Below the pieces are notes generated by a model. It made no database searches. It had not been told where the DNA came from and saw only the letters and a list, made by a program, of their open reading frames with translations. A stretch of 64,000 nucleotides of DNA from Caldicellulosiruptor hydrothermalis 108 (GTDB lineage Bacteria; Bacillota; Thermoanaerobacteria; Caldicellulosiruptorales; Caldicellulosiruptoraceae): positions 2,652,501-2,716,500 of the forward strand of contig NC_014652.1 of assembly GCF_000166355.1 (NCBI RefSeq), read 5' to 3'. Within the stretch, counting starts at the first letter, position 1. Each line of letters begins with the position of its first letter. Both the position numbers and the translations under genes were made by a program. Below are positions 1-7,379 of the stretch, one piece after another.

Positions 1-696
1 AATTTCAATGGTTTCAAACTCTCAATTAAAAAACGATTAACTTCAAACTCTCTAACTAATAGCCTTACACCAGCCATTAGTTGCTTTTGGATAATAGTCA
101 AAGACATAGAAACAATGAAGAAAATCTTCTGTTCACTAAATAGCAATAAAAACGACATGGTACAATTTTCATATTATTATGGTCTTGATTTTGATGGTAA
201 TAAGGATAATCTCATGGACATTTACACAGCACTAAAAAATAGCTTAAATAAAATAGTAAATAATGCAACAATTGAAGTTCGTGAAATGGCAAGAGAAGGT
301 TTTTACTCTATCCATGGCGGGTTATTATTCATCGGCTTGTTTCTTGGACTTTTGTTTATTATGGCAACAGTGCTTATAATTTATTATAAACAAATTGAAG
401 AAGGCTTTGATGATAGGCATCGCTATGAAATTTTACAGAAAGTGGGTATGACACGTCAGGAGATTAAAAAGTCAATACAAAGCCAAGTACTTTCAATTTT
501 CTTTTTGCCTTTATTCTTAGCAATAGTTCATATAGCCTTTGCTTTTAAAATAATAGTCAAAATGTTACAGGTATTCAACCTTACAAATATACCTTTGTTT
601 GCTCTTTGCACATCTGCTGTTATACTTGTGTTTGCTATATTTTATACTGGCGTGTATGCCCTTACAGCAAAAACCTATTATAAAATTGTAAGTTAG
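1..696 (+). CDS. ABC transporter permease, FtsX/MacB type, 3' part
   Basis: The frame is open from base 1, so the gene starts left of the window. What is visible is about 230 residues: a polar stretch, then membrane segments near 305-370, 470-570 and 595-680. Between the first two lies a short charged loop containing VGMTRQEIKKS, typical of the cytoplasmic loop in FtsX-like permeases of BceAB-type peptide-antibiotic exporters. The product is expected to be the membrane half of an ABC exporter, with its ATPase probably upstream. A terminator follows 20 bases after the stop, so this is the last gene of its operon. The FtsX assignment is fairly safe; the substrate is unknown. Confidence 0.75.
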   Translation, partial: NFNGFKLSIKKRLTSNSLTNSLTPAISCFWIIVKDIETMKKIFCSLNSNKNDMVQFSYYYGLDFDGNKDNLMDIYTALKNSLNKIVNNATIEVREMAREGFYSIHGGLLFIGLFLGLLFIMATVLIIYYKQIEEGFDDRHRYEILQKVGMTRQEIKKSIQSQVLSIFFLPLFLAIVHIAFAFKIIVKMLQVFNLTNIPLFALCTSAVILVFAIFYTGVYALTAKTYYKIVS

Positions 697-715
697 TTTA
701 TTCAATTTTTTGTTG

Positions 716-764
716 CCTTCTGCAGCAAAGGATAGATATTTTAAAAGCTGCGGAGGGTTTTTTT
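716..764 (+). terminator. Rho-independent terminator of the permease operon
   Basis: The arms CCTTCTGCAGC (716-726) and GCTGCGGAGGG (747-757) pair with a few G-T pairs around a 20-base loop and are followed by seven T. It lies just past the stop at 696. Confidence 0.7.
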
Positions 765-827
765 ATTTTTGTGTAAGTATTGCCTAACTTAAAACTTAAA
801 TATTGTATATTGTTTATGTCCTGAAAT

Positions 828-1020
828 GTTCAAATTGCTGAGGATAAAAAATTTTTAAAGCAAGTATGACACAAACCCTTGTATTTGTAGTTGTGGGAAT
901 TGGCATTAGTGCTTTTCTTCACGGCTACATCCCAACAGGTGCACTTGCAAAAATTGCTGGGAAGAACAATCCCTTTACTGTGGTATTTGTAACTTTACTT
1001 GGAATACTCCTTTACTCATT
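828..1020 (+). pseudogene. Remnant of an ArsP-like permease gene (second, decayed copy)
   Basis: The bases match the middle of the intact permease gene at 4850-5821, with clear nucleotide identity from its ATTGCTGAGGA segment through the codons for HGYIPTGALAKIAGKNNPF. The remnant then stops matching near 1020, where the intact gene continues with NAAGIIPLV. A 66-residue open frame (866-1066) survives but lacks both ends of the protein, including the CSCS motif, and its last 15 residues are unrelated. It is therefore a dead fragment. Directly after it comes a remnant of the AraC gene, so a once complete duplicate of the 4.8-7.2 kb region seems to have decayed here. Confidence 0.8.
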
Positions 1021-1063
1021 AAAGAGGTCAATGACTACAAAAAAATCCATTTTTTCTAAATTC

Positions 1064-1213
1064 TAAAGCGCTCATGTCTTAGTGTTTGTGAAACACCCTC
1101 GCAAAGGTTGAACATGAGTAAAAGACTACCTTAAGAGCTATCTCAGTAGTCACTGGCTTGTCGGTTGAAAGAAGCAGGCTGCATGCGTGCTGAATCCTCA
1201 CCTCAATCAAAAA
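1064..1213 (-). pseudogene. Remnant of the 3' end of an AraC-family regulator gene
   Basis: About 150 bases resemble the 3' end of the intact AraC gene (roughly 6325-6480) in the same orientation. Shared landmarks include the TTTGTGAAA, CTGCATGC and GAAGCCTCAC/GAATCCTCAC segments. Translated on the minus strand it still suggests the second helix-turn-helix (HACSLLLSTDKPVT) but with stop codons. Gene order permease then AraC, in the same relative orientation, matches the intact locus, with the thioredoxin-like gene missing between them. Confidence 0.75.
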
Positions 1214-1231
1214 GCCGGGTTTCTAAAAAAC

Positions 1232-1273
1232 AAAAAAGCCACAGATAGTTTGCAGAAAAAATTATTTGTGGTT
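1232..1273 (-). terminator. Terminator after the PIN/partner gene pair
   Basis: On the minus strand a CCACA/TGTGG stem with a long loop is followed by TTTTTTG. It sits 15 bases downstream of the small gene ending at 1288. Confidence 0.5.
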
Positions 1274-1287
1274 TACCTGTTATGAAA

Positions 1288-1461
1288 TTATTGAATAATT
1301 TCCTTCTTTTTTTTCTTTTTCAGTTCCTCTAATTCTCTCTCTACTTTTTTTGCCGTTTCTTCAAAATACCTAATCAATTCTTCTGGAGTCATGCCTTTTG
1401 TTTCTTCGTAGATCTCCTCCTGTATCCTGTGCAGTTCTTTCATCGCGCTTGTTTCAAACAT
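1288..1461 (-). CDS. Small charged protein next to a PIN toxin remnant, possible antitoxin
   Basis: This 57-residue, highly charged, helical protein ends in a lysine-rich tail and contains MTPEELIRYFEETAKKVE. The start was set at the ATG at 1461 because GAGGAG lies 8 bases upstream; a GTG at 1470 would have no spacing. It lies right behind the PIN-domain pseudogene, whose stop codon overlaps its ribosome binding site, so the pair was translationally coupled. Such short helical proteins accompany PIN ribonucleases in many Firmicutes, which suggests an antitoxin or accessory role. No DNA-binding motif is visible, and the function is not established. If it is an antitoxin, its partner toxin is now broken. 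Confidence 0.5.
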   Translation of the reverse strand: MFETSAMKELHRIQEEIYEETKGMTPEELIRYFEETAKKVERELEELKKKKKKEIIQ

Positions 1462-1466
1462 ATTTG

Positions 1467-1944
1467 TCACTCCTCTTCCTCTAACATCATAAGTGGTGAC
1501 ACCAGTTGAATTTCTCTATAACCCATAAGTTTGTTTATTGCGTTTACGCCTTGAATTGTCCTATATCTAACTATATGCTTAAAATTCCATGATACCAAAA
1601 TATCACATTCGTTAATGCTTGCTACTGCAATATGGACTGCGTCGTCGAAAAACCTTGACGGAATTATACATTCATTCACATACTTCTGCGCAAGTTCCAA
1701 AACTTGTTGGTTAATCTCAATTCTCGTGAATTCTATCTGGGACATATACTCTAAATAGCCTGCTTCTTTTTGGTTCCTTGCACTTATTTAATTCAGTTAT
1801 TACTGCACTTGAAATTTATATATTGTATTTTCCTTGTTTAAGCTCCTCCCAAAATTTTCTTGTTATCTGCATATACTCAGGATTATCATGGTGGTCTAAG
1901 TGACTTATAACTGAGGTGTCAAGGTATACTCGTAGCCTCCTCAA
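1467..1944 (-). pseudogene. PIN-domain ribonuclease (VapC-like), broken by a stop and a frameshift
   Basis: Reading from a TTG at 1944, preceded by GAAAGGAG, gives LRRLRVYLDTSVISHLDHHD. The YLDTSVI motif holds the first acidic residue of PIN nucleases. A TAA at 1816-1818 interrupts the frame after 42 codons. The frame resumes (ISSAVITELNKC) and then shifts by one base near 1740 into the 92-residue frame that carries the C-terminal half (FDDAVHIAVASINECDILVSWNFKH, with the conserved D and WNFKH of the family). A functional protein would need both lesions corrected. The 92-residue open frame starting at 1745 is thus only the downstream half. PIN proteins cut RNA at a cluster of acidic residues. 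Confidence 0.8.
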
Positions 1945-2121
1945 TGTTACAAATTTTCTCCTTTCTTACACTAACACCTCTTCCCCGCCTCTGATTTAAT
2001 TATACCATAAGCCAGCGTGTTCTAGAATATATCTTCATTATTATAAAAAATTTTAGTAAAATAAAAGCATTGGTAGAAAACATTCAAGTATTTGAACTTT
2101 GAAGGTAGAGGGAAGATTACT

Positions 2122-2430
2122 TTGAAAAAACCTACGGTCTTAATTGTGGATGATAACCCTGCCGTCTTGGACGGTCTTAAAATCATCCTTGAGCTTGAAA
2201 ATTTTGAGGTTGTAAGCCTTTGCACTAATGCAAAAGAGGCAATAGAGTTTCTCAAGATGTGGCATGCTGACGTTGTTCTTATGGATAAAGTATACTCAAA
2301 TAAGGAAATCGCAAGGATGCTTTTCATCTCTGAAGGTACAGTAAGAAACTACATAACATCCATTCTTCAAAAGTTAAATCTTAAAAATAGAACCCAAATC
2401 GCAGTATACTATCTTACTAAATTTTCTTAA
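2122..2430 (+). pseudogene. NarL/LuxR-type response regulator with a large internal deletion
   Basis: Residues 1-55 are the first half of a receiver domain (VLIVDDNPAVLDGL with the acidic DD pair, then DVVLMD with the phosphoacceptor aspartate). The frame jumps straight from VLMDK to YSNKEIARMLFISEGTVRNYI, the recognition part of a LuxR-type helix-turn-helix. The second half of the receiver, the linker and the first helices (about 90-110 residues in relatives) are missing, but the frame is kept. TTG at 2122 is preferred because AGAGGG lies 9 bases upstream; an earlier TTG at 2092 has no site. It cannot fold as a normal receiver. No sensor kinase lies nearby, so it is probably dead, though a short DNA-binding product is possible. 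Confidence 0.75.
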
Positions 2431-2651
2431 TCTCAAAAGTGTTAGACAGGAACATTTGTTAATCAATTGTTACTCAAAAGTATGCGTGAATAAGTGCTTA
2501 TAAAAAACAAATTGAAAAAACTCATTTGCGATATAACCATAGTTTTTGTTTTTTGCCTATTTTTGTGTTTGCCAGAGTAAAGGTGTTATCCAAAAATGTT
2601 ACTTTCGAAGGTGTAAAATAGAGTTTTTTCTTGTAGCAATATTTTAATGCA

Positions 2652-2798
2652 TTAATGCAAAATATCGTAAATTAGTCTGCCAACAAATTCTCCAATTTTA
2701 AAGGCTAAAAGAGATAATAATCCAAAACCAATAAAAATCAACGATGCCCTTATTATAGGTGGGAATTTCTCCAATTTTGCAATCATCTGTTTTAGCAT
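2652..2798 (-). CDS. Small hydrophobic membrane peptide
   Basis: This is a 48-residue open frame: an amphipathic N-terminus (MLKQMIAKLEKFPP), one strong membrane segment (SLIFIGFGLLSLLAF) and a short C-terminal helix (KIGEFVGRLIYDIL). A GGGGTG about 11 bases upstream could be its ribosome binding site. It resembles in design two other tiny genes of this window, at 43653-43796 and 58590-58721. Function is not recognised; toxin, bacteriocin-like or regulatory peptides share this build. Confidence 0.4.
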   Translation of the reverse strand: MLKQMIAKLEKFPPIIRASLIFIGFGLLSLLAFKIGEFVGRLIYDILH

Positions 2799-2992
2799 TT
2801 ACCAACACCCCAGTTCCATATCGGAGATGATTAATGGCATTTTTTTAATAATTATATCACAGCAATTTTTATTGCAAAATGTAAAATTAATAAAAATATT
2901 AATTGCAAATCAAAGTGTGCAGAAAGAGAAATAAAAGTATGATTTAGGTTATTGCATATGCCTTTGTTAAAGGTAAAAACTGAACTACAAGT

Positions 2993-3178
2993 TCAAATAC
3001 AGTTTGGTTTAACTTTTGCTCCTAACAAGAGCGATGTTACAAACTCGCCTGCTGTGATGTAGTCTATTTTGTTTATCGCTGTTTTAACTGCCTGTGTGAT
3101 TGTCCCAGCCTGTGCTACTGGGAAGGCAAAGGTCAAAAGCAGGCTCAGAATTACAATAAAGCTTACAAACTTTTTCAT
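2993..3178 (-). CDS. Small secreted peptide with signal sequence
   Basis: The 61-residue product starts with a textbook signal peptide: MKKF, a hydrophobic core (VSFIVILSLLLTFAF), then PVAQAG with an AQA cleavage site. The predicted mature peptide is about 37 residues and has one cysteine near its end (VKPNCI). The ATG at 3178 is chosen because GGAGTG lies 7 bases upstream; the TTG at 3184 is too close to it. No modification or export genes flank it. It could be a secreted signal, a bacteriocin-like peptide or a cell-wall peptide; the sequence does not decide. Confidence 0.55.
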   Translation of the reverse strand: MKKFVSFIVILSLLLTFAFPVAQAGTITQAVKTAINKIDYITAGEFVTSLLLGAKVKPNCI

Positions 3179-3266
3179 GGTCAATCACTCCTTTTTTGTT
3201 TTTTTAAACCTCTCATTATTGTTATACCACGCTTTTAGAAAAACAGGCACAGAAATTTTGCCTACT

Positions 3267-3317
3267 AAAAAACAAAAAGCCACGGTCAGGTTTTCCCTGC
3301 AAACCTATACCGTGGCT
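3267..3317 (-). terminator. Terminator between hicBA and the secreted peptide gene
   Basis: On the minus strand AGCCACGGT pairs with ACCGTGGCT, with an inner AGGTTT/AAACCT stem, followed by TTTTTGTTTTTT. It lies downstream of hicBA and upstream of the peptide gene, so it may end hicBA transcripts. A TATAAT-like box near 3360 on the same strand means it could also act as an attenuator ahead of the peptide. Confidence 0.65.
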
Positions 3318-3562
3318 AACTTCCTTTTGATTTACTCATTTGTGTTTTACTCATCTATGAATATATTATACCACTGTAGCTCAAAATTGTAACGACAAAA
3401 AATTTTTGACATTCTGTATAAACACCTAATAGTTGTATTTCTGGGAAGAAATTTAAGTATATTGTAGCATGTTTTTGCTTATTTTGCAAGGAGACTGACA
3501 GCAGAAGACAACCTAAAAGAAATTGCTAAGAGTCTCCTCTTTTTCATGAGATTGGCAAGAAC

Positions 3563-3786
3563 TTAAAGGAGGTCTAAAAACTCTTCTAAACTTATTCCTG
3601 CTTGTTCCAAAATACTTTTTAATGTTCCTCTTGCAACTTCTTCATGCATTGGGATAATTACGATCCTTGTTGGATTTTCTTTTTTAGCTTGAGATGACTG
3701 CCTTTTTGTGCCACTTCCCTGAATCCAGCTTTTTTGAGCGCTCTTATTATTTCCTGTGGCTTTAGTATAGGATACCTGGAAGACAT
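3563..3786 (-). pseudogene. hicA: HicA-like mRNA interferase toxin, frameshifted
   Basis: The ATG directly follows the hicB stop (TAAATG). The frame begins MSSRYPILKPQEIIRALKKAGF and includes KGSHLKL, with the catalytic GSH histidine of HicA. In an A-run at about 3686-3691 only six A are present where seven would continue the family reading (KKENPTRIVIIPMHEEVARGT, then LKSILEQAGISLEEFLDLL). As written, translation ends a few codons later at QQGS. The rest of the domain is intact in the shifted frame down to the TAA at 3563. HicA cuts mRNA; HicB neutralises it. The lesion is either a real inactivation or a homopolymer sequencing error. Confidence 0.8.
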
Positions 3787-3987
3787 TTACACAGCCACCT
3801 CTATGGTAGTTATCAGCGGTGGCATTTGTGGTTTTTGTATTTCTTCTCCCTCGTAGTAAAGTTCAAGAGCTTCTTTTAAGTTAGCTATTGCTTCTTCGAT
3901 GGTTTTTCCTTGTGAAGCTACACTGTTTTCTACGCATTTAGCTATATACCAGTTGTCCTCTTTGCTTACTACTACTGTAAACAACAT
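3787..3987 (-). CDS. hicB: HicB-family antitoxin
   Basis: The 66-residue protein has the small HicB fold: MLFTVVVSKEDNWYIAKCVE, then ASQGKTIEEAIANLKEALELYYE, then PPLITTIEVAV. This is the partly degenerate RNase H-like fold that binds and blocks HicA. The start at 3987 is supported by AAAGGTGA upstream; an upstream ATG at 4053 would add 22 residues not found in the family. It lies before hicA with no gap, so the two were co-translated. There is no clear C-terminal DNA-binding domain, so autoregulation is uncertain. It is intact although its partner is frameshifted. Confidence 0.8.
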   Translation of the reverse strand: MLFTVVVSKEDNWYIAKCVENSVASQGKTIEEAIANLKEALELYYEGEEIQKPQMPPLITTIEVAV

Positions 3988-4044
3988 AACAAAATCACCT
4001 TTTTCGTCTGAAAGTTTTTGCTTACAACTTTTATTATACCACAC

Positions 4045-4092
4045 AAAAAACAAAAACCACAGCTTAAAAGCTGCGGTTTGATTTTTATTTTT
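4045..4092. terminator. Bidirectional terminator-like hairpin upstream of hicB
   Basis: AAACCACAGCTT pairs with AAGCTGCGGTTT around two bases, with an A-rich run on the left and a T-rich run on the right, so it could act in either direction. From here to 4401 no coding or RNA feature was found. Confidence 0.5.
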
Positions 4093-4401
4093 ACATTTTT
4101 GTAGATAGATTTTGAATACAATTTCCCTTGCAGTTTTTTATTATACACTCAGCTTTCAGTTTTTGCAATATAACCCTTTTAATTATTCTCGAATAGCTGT
4201 AAAGAGATATTTACCCCAGCGAAAAATATTGCGAAAACACTAAGGAGAAGGTTATAAAAAGAATTGAGGCTGCCTTCATCCTGAATGAATATAATTAAAA
4301 AGTGTAATGTGCTATTCAAAAGAAACACCAAAAACTGTCAGAATGGGAGTGTAGTCTACTATGAATATTTATCATAATCACGAAATAAGAATCTTCCCAA
4401 A

Positions 4402-4438
4402 AAATCAAGAGTACAAAAAGTGAACTTGATTTTTTTTG
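4402..4438 (+). terminator. Terminator-like hairpin before the ArsR operon
   Basis: AAATCAAG (4402-4409) pairs with CTTGATTT (4425-4432), followed by a run of T. No gene was recognised immediately upstream, so what it terminates is unclear. Confidence 0.45.
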
Positions 4439-4497
4439 TTTATTAGTTTATTATATAATTAAATGCTTATAAATTAAACAAAAGAGAGGTGCAAAAA

Positions 4498-4539
4498 GCA
4501 CAACTCTTTCTTTTAAAGCTGAAAAAAGAAAGATTGTGC
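4498..4539. promoter_or_regulatory. Long inverted repeat upstream of the ArsR-type gene, candidate operator
   Basis: GCACAACTCTTTCTTTT pairs with AAAAAGAAAGATTGTGC with one mismatch around a 7-base centre. It ends 7 bases before the regulator's ATG. ArsR-type repressors often bind such imperfect palindromes in their own promoter, so autorepression is the likely role. As RNA it could also hide the weak translation start. Confidence 0.5.
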
Positions 4540-4546
4540 AAAAAAT

Positions 4547-4843
4547 ATGTCCATGGAAGAAAGGCTTGCAAAGGTATTCAAAGCTCTGTCTCACCCAATT
4601 AGAATAAAGATAGTTCAAAACCTGTTGAGCGGTGAAAAGTGCGTATGTGAACTTTTACAGTTTGTTGAGTTTTCTCAGCCAAACTTATCTCAACATTTGA
4701 AAATCTTAAAAGAAGCTGGTTTGCTTGAACACTGCAAAGTGGGTGCAAATATGCATTACAGAATTAAAAATGAATATGTCAAAGCTCTGCTGAATATTGC
4801 AGAAGCCTTCATAATTGAAAGTCAAAAGACTGAAAGGGTGTGA
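4547..4843 (+). CDS. ArsR-family winged-helix repressor
   Basis: The 98-residue protein is a single ArsR/SmtB winged helix: KVFKALSHPIRIKIVQNLLSGEKCVCELLQFVEFSQPNLSQHLKILKEAGLLEHCKVGANMHYRIKNE. The CVCELL segment carries two cysteines at the usual metalloid-sensing site of ArsR (ELCVCDL type), so it probably senses arsenite, antimonite or another thiol-binding ligand, or redox state. SQPNLSQHLKIL is the recognition helix. It is followed by a permease (6-base gap) and a thioredoxin-like gene, forming a three-gene operon, and is probably autoregulated through the inverted repeat just upstream. Confidence 0.85.
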   Translation: MSMEERLAKVFKALSHPIRIKIVQNLLSGEKCVCELLQFVEFSQPNLSQHLKILKEAGLLEHCKVGANMHYRIKNEYVKALLNIAEAFIIESQKTERV

Positions 4844-4849
4844 TAGCAT

Positions 4850-5821
4850 TTGTTTACTCCAGTTCAGAAATTTGCTGATGTTGTAACTTACAATATTTTT
4901 AAAATCCCGCAGGGTTCAAAGCTTGCAAGTGCTGTGAACTTTTTTATATTTGACACAATCAAGATCTTTATACTTTTATTTTTGATAGTATTTGTGATAA
5001 CATTTATAAGAAGCTTTTTTTCTCCAGAAAAGACAAGAGACATACTCTCGCACAAAAAACAAAATGTATATATTGCCCACATTTTAGCAGCGCTTTTGGG
5101 AATTGTGACACCGTTTTGTTCTTGCTCAGCAGTCCCGCTTTTTATTGGCTTTGTTGAAGCTGGAATCCCGCTTGGCGTGACATTTTCGTACTTGATTGCA
5201 GCGCCAATGGTAAATGAGGTTGCACTTGGACTTCTTTACGCAAATTTTGGTCTTAAAATTGCTCTTATTTACGTGCTGTCGGGTGAGATAATTGCAATTG
5301 CAAGTGGCATTGTAATTGGAAAGCTTAATCTTGAAAAGTATGTTGAGGACTATGTTTTTAAAATCAAAGTTGGAAACGTCCAGATTGCTGAGGACAAAAA
5401 AACTTTAAATCAGCGCCTGAACGAAACCTTTGATTTTACCGTTCAGCTTATAAGAAAAGTTTGGGTATTTGTTATTGTTGGAATTGGAATTGGTGCATTC
5501 TTGCACGGCTACATCCCAACAGGTGCACTTGCAAAGATTGCTGGAAAGAACAATCCTTTTGCTGTAATTTTCGCAACAGCCCTTGGAATACCTCTTTACT
5601 CAAACGCAGCAGGAATTATTCCACTTGTAAGTGAGTTTAGGCGTCTTGGTGTATCTATGGGAACATCGCTCTCTTTCATGATGAGCGTGACAGCTCTCTC
5701 TTTACCTGAGATGATACTTCTTCGCAGGGTGTTAAAGCCACAGCTTTTAGGAATATTTGTGGCAATTGTGGGCTGTGGGATAATTGCAACAGGGTATTTA
5801 TTTAACCTTATTCTTGGGTAA
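4850..5821 (+). CDS. ArsP/UPF0718 (DUF318) family permease
   Basis: This is a 323-residue integral membrane protein with about eight membrane segments in two halves. The first half has the family signature FCSCSAVPLFIGFVEAGIPLG and APMVNEVALG; the second half has NAAGIIPLVSEFRRLGVSMGTSLSFMMSVTALSLPE. The CSC motif is typical of permeases that expel organoarsenicals or related compounds (ArsP). It starts at a TTG after GGGTGTGA. The context, an ArsR regulator before and a small thioredoxin-like protein after, fits metalloid or organometalloid export. A decayed copy of its middle lies at 828-1020. Family is certain from the motifs; the substrate is not. Confidence 0.85.
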   Translation: MFTPVQKFADVVTYNIFKIPQGSKLASAVNFFIFDTIKIFILLFLIVFVITFIRSFFSPEKTRDILSHKKQNVYIAHILAALLGIVTPFCSCSAVPLFIGFVEAGIPLGVTFSYLIAAPMVNEVALGLLYANFGLKIALIYVLSGEIIAIASGIVIGKLNLEKYVEDYVFKIKVGNVQIAEDKKTLNQRLNETFDFTVQLIRKVWVFVIVGIGIGAFLHGYIPTGALAKIAGKNNPFAVIFATALGIPLYSNAAGIIPLVSEFRRLGVSMGTSLSFMMSVTALSLPEMILLRRVLKPQLLGIFVAIVGCGIIATGYLFNLILG

Positions 5822-5853
5822 AAATTTTAAAGAAAGGATGGTGTGATTAGAAA

Positions 5854-6099
5854 ATGGTTATTAAAGTTCTTGGCGGCGGATGTGCAAACTGTAAAAAGCT
5901 AATGGAAAATGCTAAAAGGGCAGCTGAGGAGCTTGGAATTGATGCTCAATTTGAAGAGGTAAAGGACATCGAAAAGATAATGTCTTACGGTGTTATGAGA
6001 ACACCTGCACTTGTTGTAGATGAAAAGCTTATATTCTCTGGCAGGGTTGCAGGTGTTGAAGAGATAAAAGAGGTTTTGAAAAAAGAGGCAGGAAATTAA
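5854..6099 (+). CDS. Small thioredoxin-like redox-active disulfide protein
   Basis: The 81-residue thioredoxin-fold protein begins MVIKVLGGGCANCKKLMENA with a CANC active site, followed by YGVMRTPALVVDEKLIFSGRV carrying the cis-proline (TP) of the fold. It matches in size and motif the small redox disulfide proteins that accompany DUF318 permeases. It probably keeps thiols of the permease or its substrate reduced. It is the last gene of the arsR-like operon, 32 bases after the permease, and is followed by a terminator. Confidence 0.85.
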   Translation: MVIKVLGGGCANCKKLMENAKRAAEELGIDAQFEEVKDIEKIMSYGVMRTPALVVDEKLIFSGRVAGVEEIKEVLKKEAGN

Positions 6100-6118
6100 A
6101 AAGCTATTTTTTATTAAG

Positions 6119-6143
6119 AGGCGGGCAGCACACCCGCCTTTCT
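6119..6143 (+). terminator. Terminator of the ArsR-permease-thioredoxin operon
   Basis: AGGCGGG pairs perfectly with CCCGCCT around seven bases, followed by TTTCT. The T-run is short. From 6144 to 6299 nothing further was seen. Confidence 0.6.
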
Positions 6144-6299
6144 AACTTTCTATGTTGTATTTCCCATCACTCTTTTATCTAACCAAAATTCATTTGAGAG
6201 ACTTACTCTATGTTTCAAAGTTTCAAAGAAAAATTTTTATTCATTAATTTACACAACATCACTGTACACTACAGCTTGCCCTGCTCAGCTCAGACCTAT

Positions 6300-7214
6300 T
6301 TAAGTTCCCCCTCTTTTCCTGAACTCCAGGGCACTCATACCTTTGCATTTGTGAAAAACTCTTGCAAATGTTGAATATGAATCAAATCCAACCTCAAGAG
6401 CAATATCTGTCACAGGTTTGTCTGTTGAGACAAGAAGACTGCATGCATGCTGAAGCCTCACTTCATTCAAAAAGTTGTGAAAGTTGCTCCCAACAAGCTT
6501 TTTGAAAAGCTGGCTTATGTAAGATGGGCTCAAGTGAAACTCTTTCGACAAGGTTTTTAGGTCTATGTTCTGGTTATAATTCTTATGCACATAGTACACA
6601 AGCTGCCAGTAGTCGGTCGGAACAGGAACGCTCTCTTTTTGAGCCCTGTTTTGGACAAAGTCAGAGGCAGGTCTTTGAGAGTTTTTAGCACATGCAAAAT
6701 TTCTGCACCTATCAAAATACGCAACTATCTCCAAAATCTTGGCTTTGAGTATTATCTCTGCCCACACATCCTGCTGGTTATAATATATCCATGCTTCTTT
6801 AAAAAGCCTGTCCATAACTTCTTTTTCCTTGCCTTCAAAGTAGTAATAGGGAAGGATATTTTCGTCATAGCTCAAAAGAAGCTCACCTATTCTGTAAAAA
6901 ATGCTCGATGGTGCTAAAAGCTCTTCAAACGAAATGGCAACAACATAGATTGAAAGAGGGTTTTGCTCTGAATAATCTATTCTGTGAATCTGGTAAGGCA
7001 TGACAATTGAAAATGTGCCGGGTTTTAAGCTGTAGCTGATTGAATTTATGTGTTCTGTCCCCTCGCCTTTTACAACATACATAAACTCAACAAAGTTGTG
7101 CCTGTGAAGCTTAAAATATCTTGGGTCTTCCCAGAAATTCAAGGCAAACTTCTGTGGACGCTGGCTAACATAATCAAAAATCTCTTCTATGTAAAGAGGC
7201 TCTTTTTCAGGCAT
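6300..7214 (-). CDS. AraC-family transcriptional regulator with N-terminal cupin
   Basis: The 304-residue protein has an N-terminal sugar-binding type cupin (FKLHRHNFVEFMYVVKGEGTEHINS, YSLKPGTFSIVMPYQIHRID) over about residues 30-110. It ends in two helix-turn-helix motifs at about 205-300 (DLKTLSKEFHLSPSYISQLFKKLVG and PVTDIALEVGFDSYSTFARVFHKCKG). ATG at 7214 has AAGGGGAAATG upstream. Such proteins activate carbohydrate genes in relatives, but no transporter or glycosidase is adjacent. It converges with the ArsR operon and diverges from queF. A decayed copy of its C-terminus lies at 1064-1213. Confidence 0.85.
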   Translation of the reverse strand: MPEKEPLYIEEIFDYVSQRPQKFALNFWEDPRYFKLHRHNFVEFMYVVKGEGTEHINSISYSLKPGTFSIVMPYQIHRIDYSEQNPLSIYVVAISFEELLAPSSIFYRIGELLLSYDENILPYYYFEGKEKEVMDRLFKEAWIYYNQQDVWAEIILKAKILEIVAYFDRCRNFACAKNSQRPASDFVQNRAQKESVPVPTDYWQLVYYVHKNYNQNIDLKTLSKEFHLSPSYISQLFKKLVGSNFHNFLNEVRLQHACSLLVSTDKPVTDIALEVGFDSYSTFARVFHKCKGMSALEFRKRGGT

Positions 7215-7271
7215 TTATCATTTCCCCTTAACAATTTTAAATCCTCGTGTTAATTTTCATTATACCCCAAT

Positions 7272-7300
7272 TTGCAATGCAAATTAAAGTGTGATAAAAT
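7272..7300 (+). promoter_or_regulatory. Promoter of the preQ1-queF unit
   Basis: TTGCAA (7272-7277) and TAAAAT (7295-7300) are separated by 17 bases, a good sigma-A promoter placed about 25 bases before the riboswitch aptamer. Confidence 0.65.
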
Positions 7301-7324
7301 CTTTTTTACAGGTGTTAAGAACTG

Positions 7325-7362
7325 CCCGGGTCGCGGCAAACCCCGGTCAAAAAAACAAGGAA
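7325..7362 (+). ncRNA. preQ1 class I (type II) riboswitch
   Basis: The sequence CCCGGGTCGCGGCAAACCCC followed by GGTCAAAAAAACAAGG closely follows the Thermoanaerobacter tengcongensis preQ1 aptamer: a CCGGG/CCCGG stem, the GCGGCAAA loop and an A-rich tail that forms the H-type pseudoknot. The tail runs into ACAAGGAAAGGAAG, which holds the Shine-Dalgarno bases of queF, so ligand binding would block translation, as in the known example. Confidence 0.9.
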
Positions 7363-7379
7363 AGGAAGTGCAAATTTCT

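Noticed and set aside
7272-7379. N-terminal extension of QueF by 36 residues
   Set aside because: These codons are the preQ1 aptamer. The family starts at the ATG at 7380, after the ribosome site.
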